Positions 63,621 through 64,000 of a stretch of DNA of 64,000 nucleotides are shown piece after piece. This DNA is from Aphidius gifuensis. Its lineage: Eukaryota > Arthropoda > Insecta > Hymenoptera > Braconidae. Position numbers and translations under genes: made by a program. Location of the stretch: NCBI RefSeq assembly GCF_014905175.1, contig NC_057792.1:2046001-2110000 (forward strand). Direction: 5' to 3'. The notes under the pieces were generated by a model that ran no database searches, was not told the DNA's origin, and saw only the letters and a program-made list of their open reading frames with translations. The stretch's first letter is position 1; each line of letters begins with the position of its first letter.

Positions 63621-64000
63621 CAGATTTTTTGCTTTTTAATTTTTTATTTTTATTCATCTCTCTCACTCTTGTTGTCCGCTACCACATTTTTTTTTTTTTT
63701 CCAAAACTATTATCATTACTGTTATATGTATTTTTTTTTTTTTTTATTTTTCCGAGGTTTTATGAAATTTTTCTGGTGGTGCCCAGCATTGTTTCACAGT
63801 TTGTCATTGTTGTACATATAAGGGGGTTGTCCGGGCAATGTTTAGGGGGTTGAATATACAAAAAAAATTTCTGTTAAAAAAAAAAATTTAAAACAAACGT
63901 GTTCATGCACTTTTTTTTTCATTTTTTTTTTACTTTTTTTTTATTATGCAGCACTTCGTGGTGAACATTTTTTTCTACTTTAAAAAATAGAAAGGGTATA
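63621..64000. other. T-rich intron, window end
   Basis: T-runs with a G-rich patch near 63770-63855. The two overlapping frames here are F/L-rich from T-runs. No acceptor or bab exon is recognised before the end. Confidence 0.65.

Larger units (their letters stand above)
33366..64000 (+). other. First coding intron of bab (acceptor beyond window)
   Basis: Opens with GTGAGT immediately after codon 375 in phase 0. No downstream frame in any phase shows the next bab segment (AKLLENS-like start, then Psq region), and no other gene is recognised on either strand. The intron therefore spans at least 30,635 bp. Long introns holding tissue enhancers are known for Drosophila bab1. Sequence is A/T homopolymer desert with islands listed separately. 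Confidence 0.75.

Overview
This is a eukaryotic nuclear window of extreme A+T content, about four fifths by eye. It is full of poly-A and poly-T runs and (TA)n tracts, with short islands of mixed, CpG-containing sequence between them. The only protein-coding sequence I can support is one exon at 32241-33365 on the + strand. It encodes an arthropod-type BTB/POZ domain starting with the FCLRWNN signature, and it ends exactly where bric-a-brac (bab) family proteins carry the conserved IKPGIAEMIREEER segment. The gene is therefore an insect bab-type transcription factor. The very A+T-rich genome, A/T-ending codons and this bab version fit a hymenopteran, perhaps a braconid-like parasitoid wasp; the organism is inference and not certain.

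Layout. Positions 1-31163 hold no supported gene: A+T-rich desert, microsatellites, one locally dimeric 151-bp tandem repeat array (about 15421-16735), G-rich strand-asymmetric patches and a series of 150-500 bp islands that look like candidate enhancers. At 31103-31198 lies the densest CpG cluster noticed, containing a TCAGTC initiator with a DPE-like AGATCC exactly at +28 and G at +24. This is the best candidate for the bab transcription start. A leader of up to 1.07 kb follows, possibly with a leader intron ending at the acceptor 32025-32026, then a 5' UTR with one six-codon upstream ORF.

The BTB exon ends at a consensus donor (AGG|GTGAGT, phase 0). The rest of the window, 33366-64000, is one intron whose acceptor is not reached, so it exceeds 30 kb. 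The exons for the rest of the protein, including the Psq-type DNA-binding region known in bab, lie beyond the window. The intron contains more candidate regulatory islands, notably 42421-42640, 50481-50950, 51251-51470, 52321-52540, 57300-57500 and 57960-58200.

The picture is a developmental regulator with a focused Inr/DPE promoter, a long leader, and a large first coding intron and upstream desert that probably hold its enhancers. I found no CRISPR, rRNA, tRNA, recognisable transposon protein or second gene. Most other open frames are short, rich in F/K/I/Y/N and explained by T- or A-runs. Nothing here amounts to a clearly new biological system. The best leads are the promoter architecture, the satellite array and the homopolymer-free islands.
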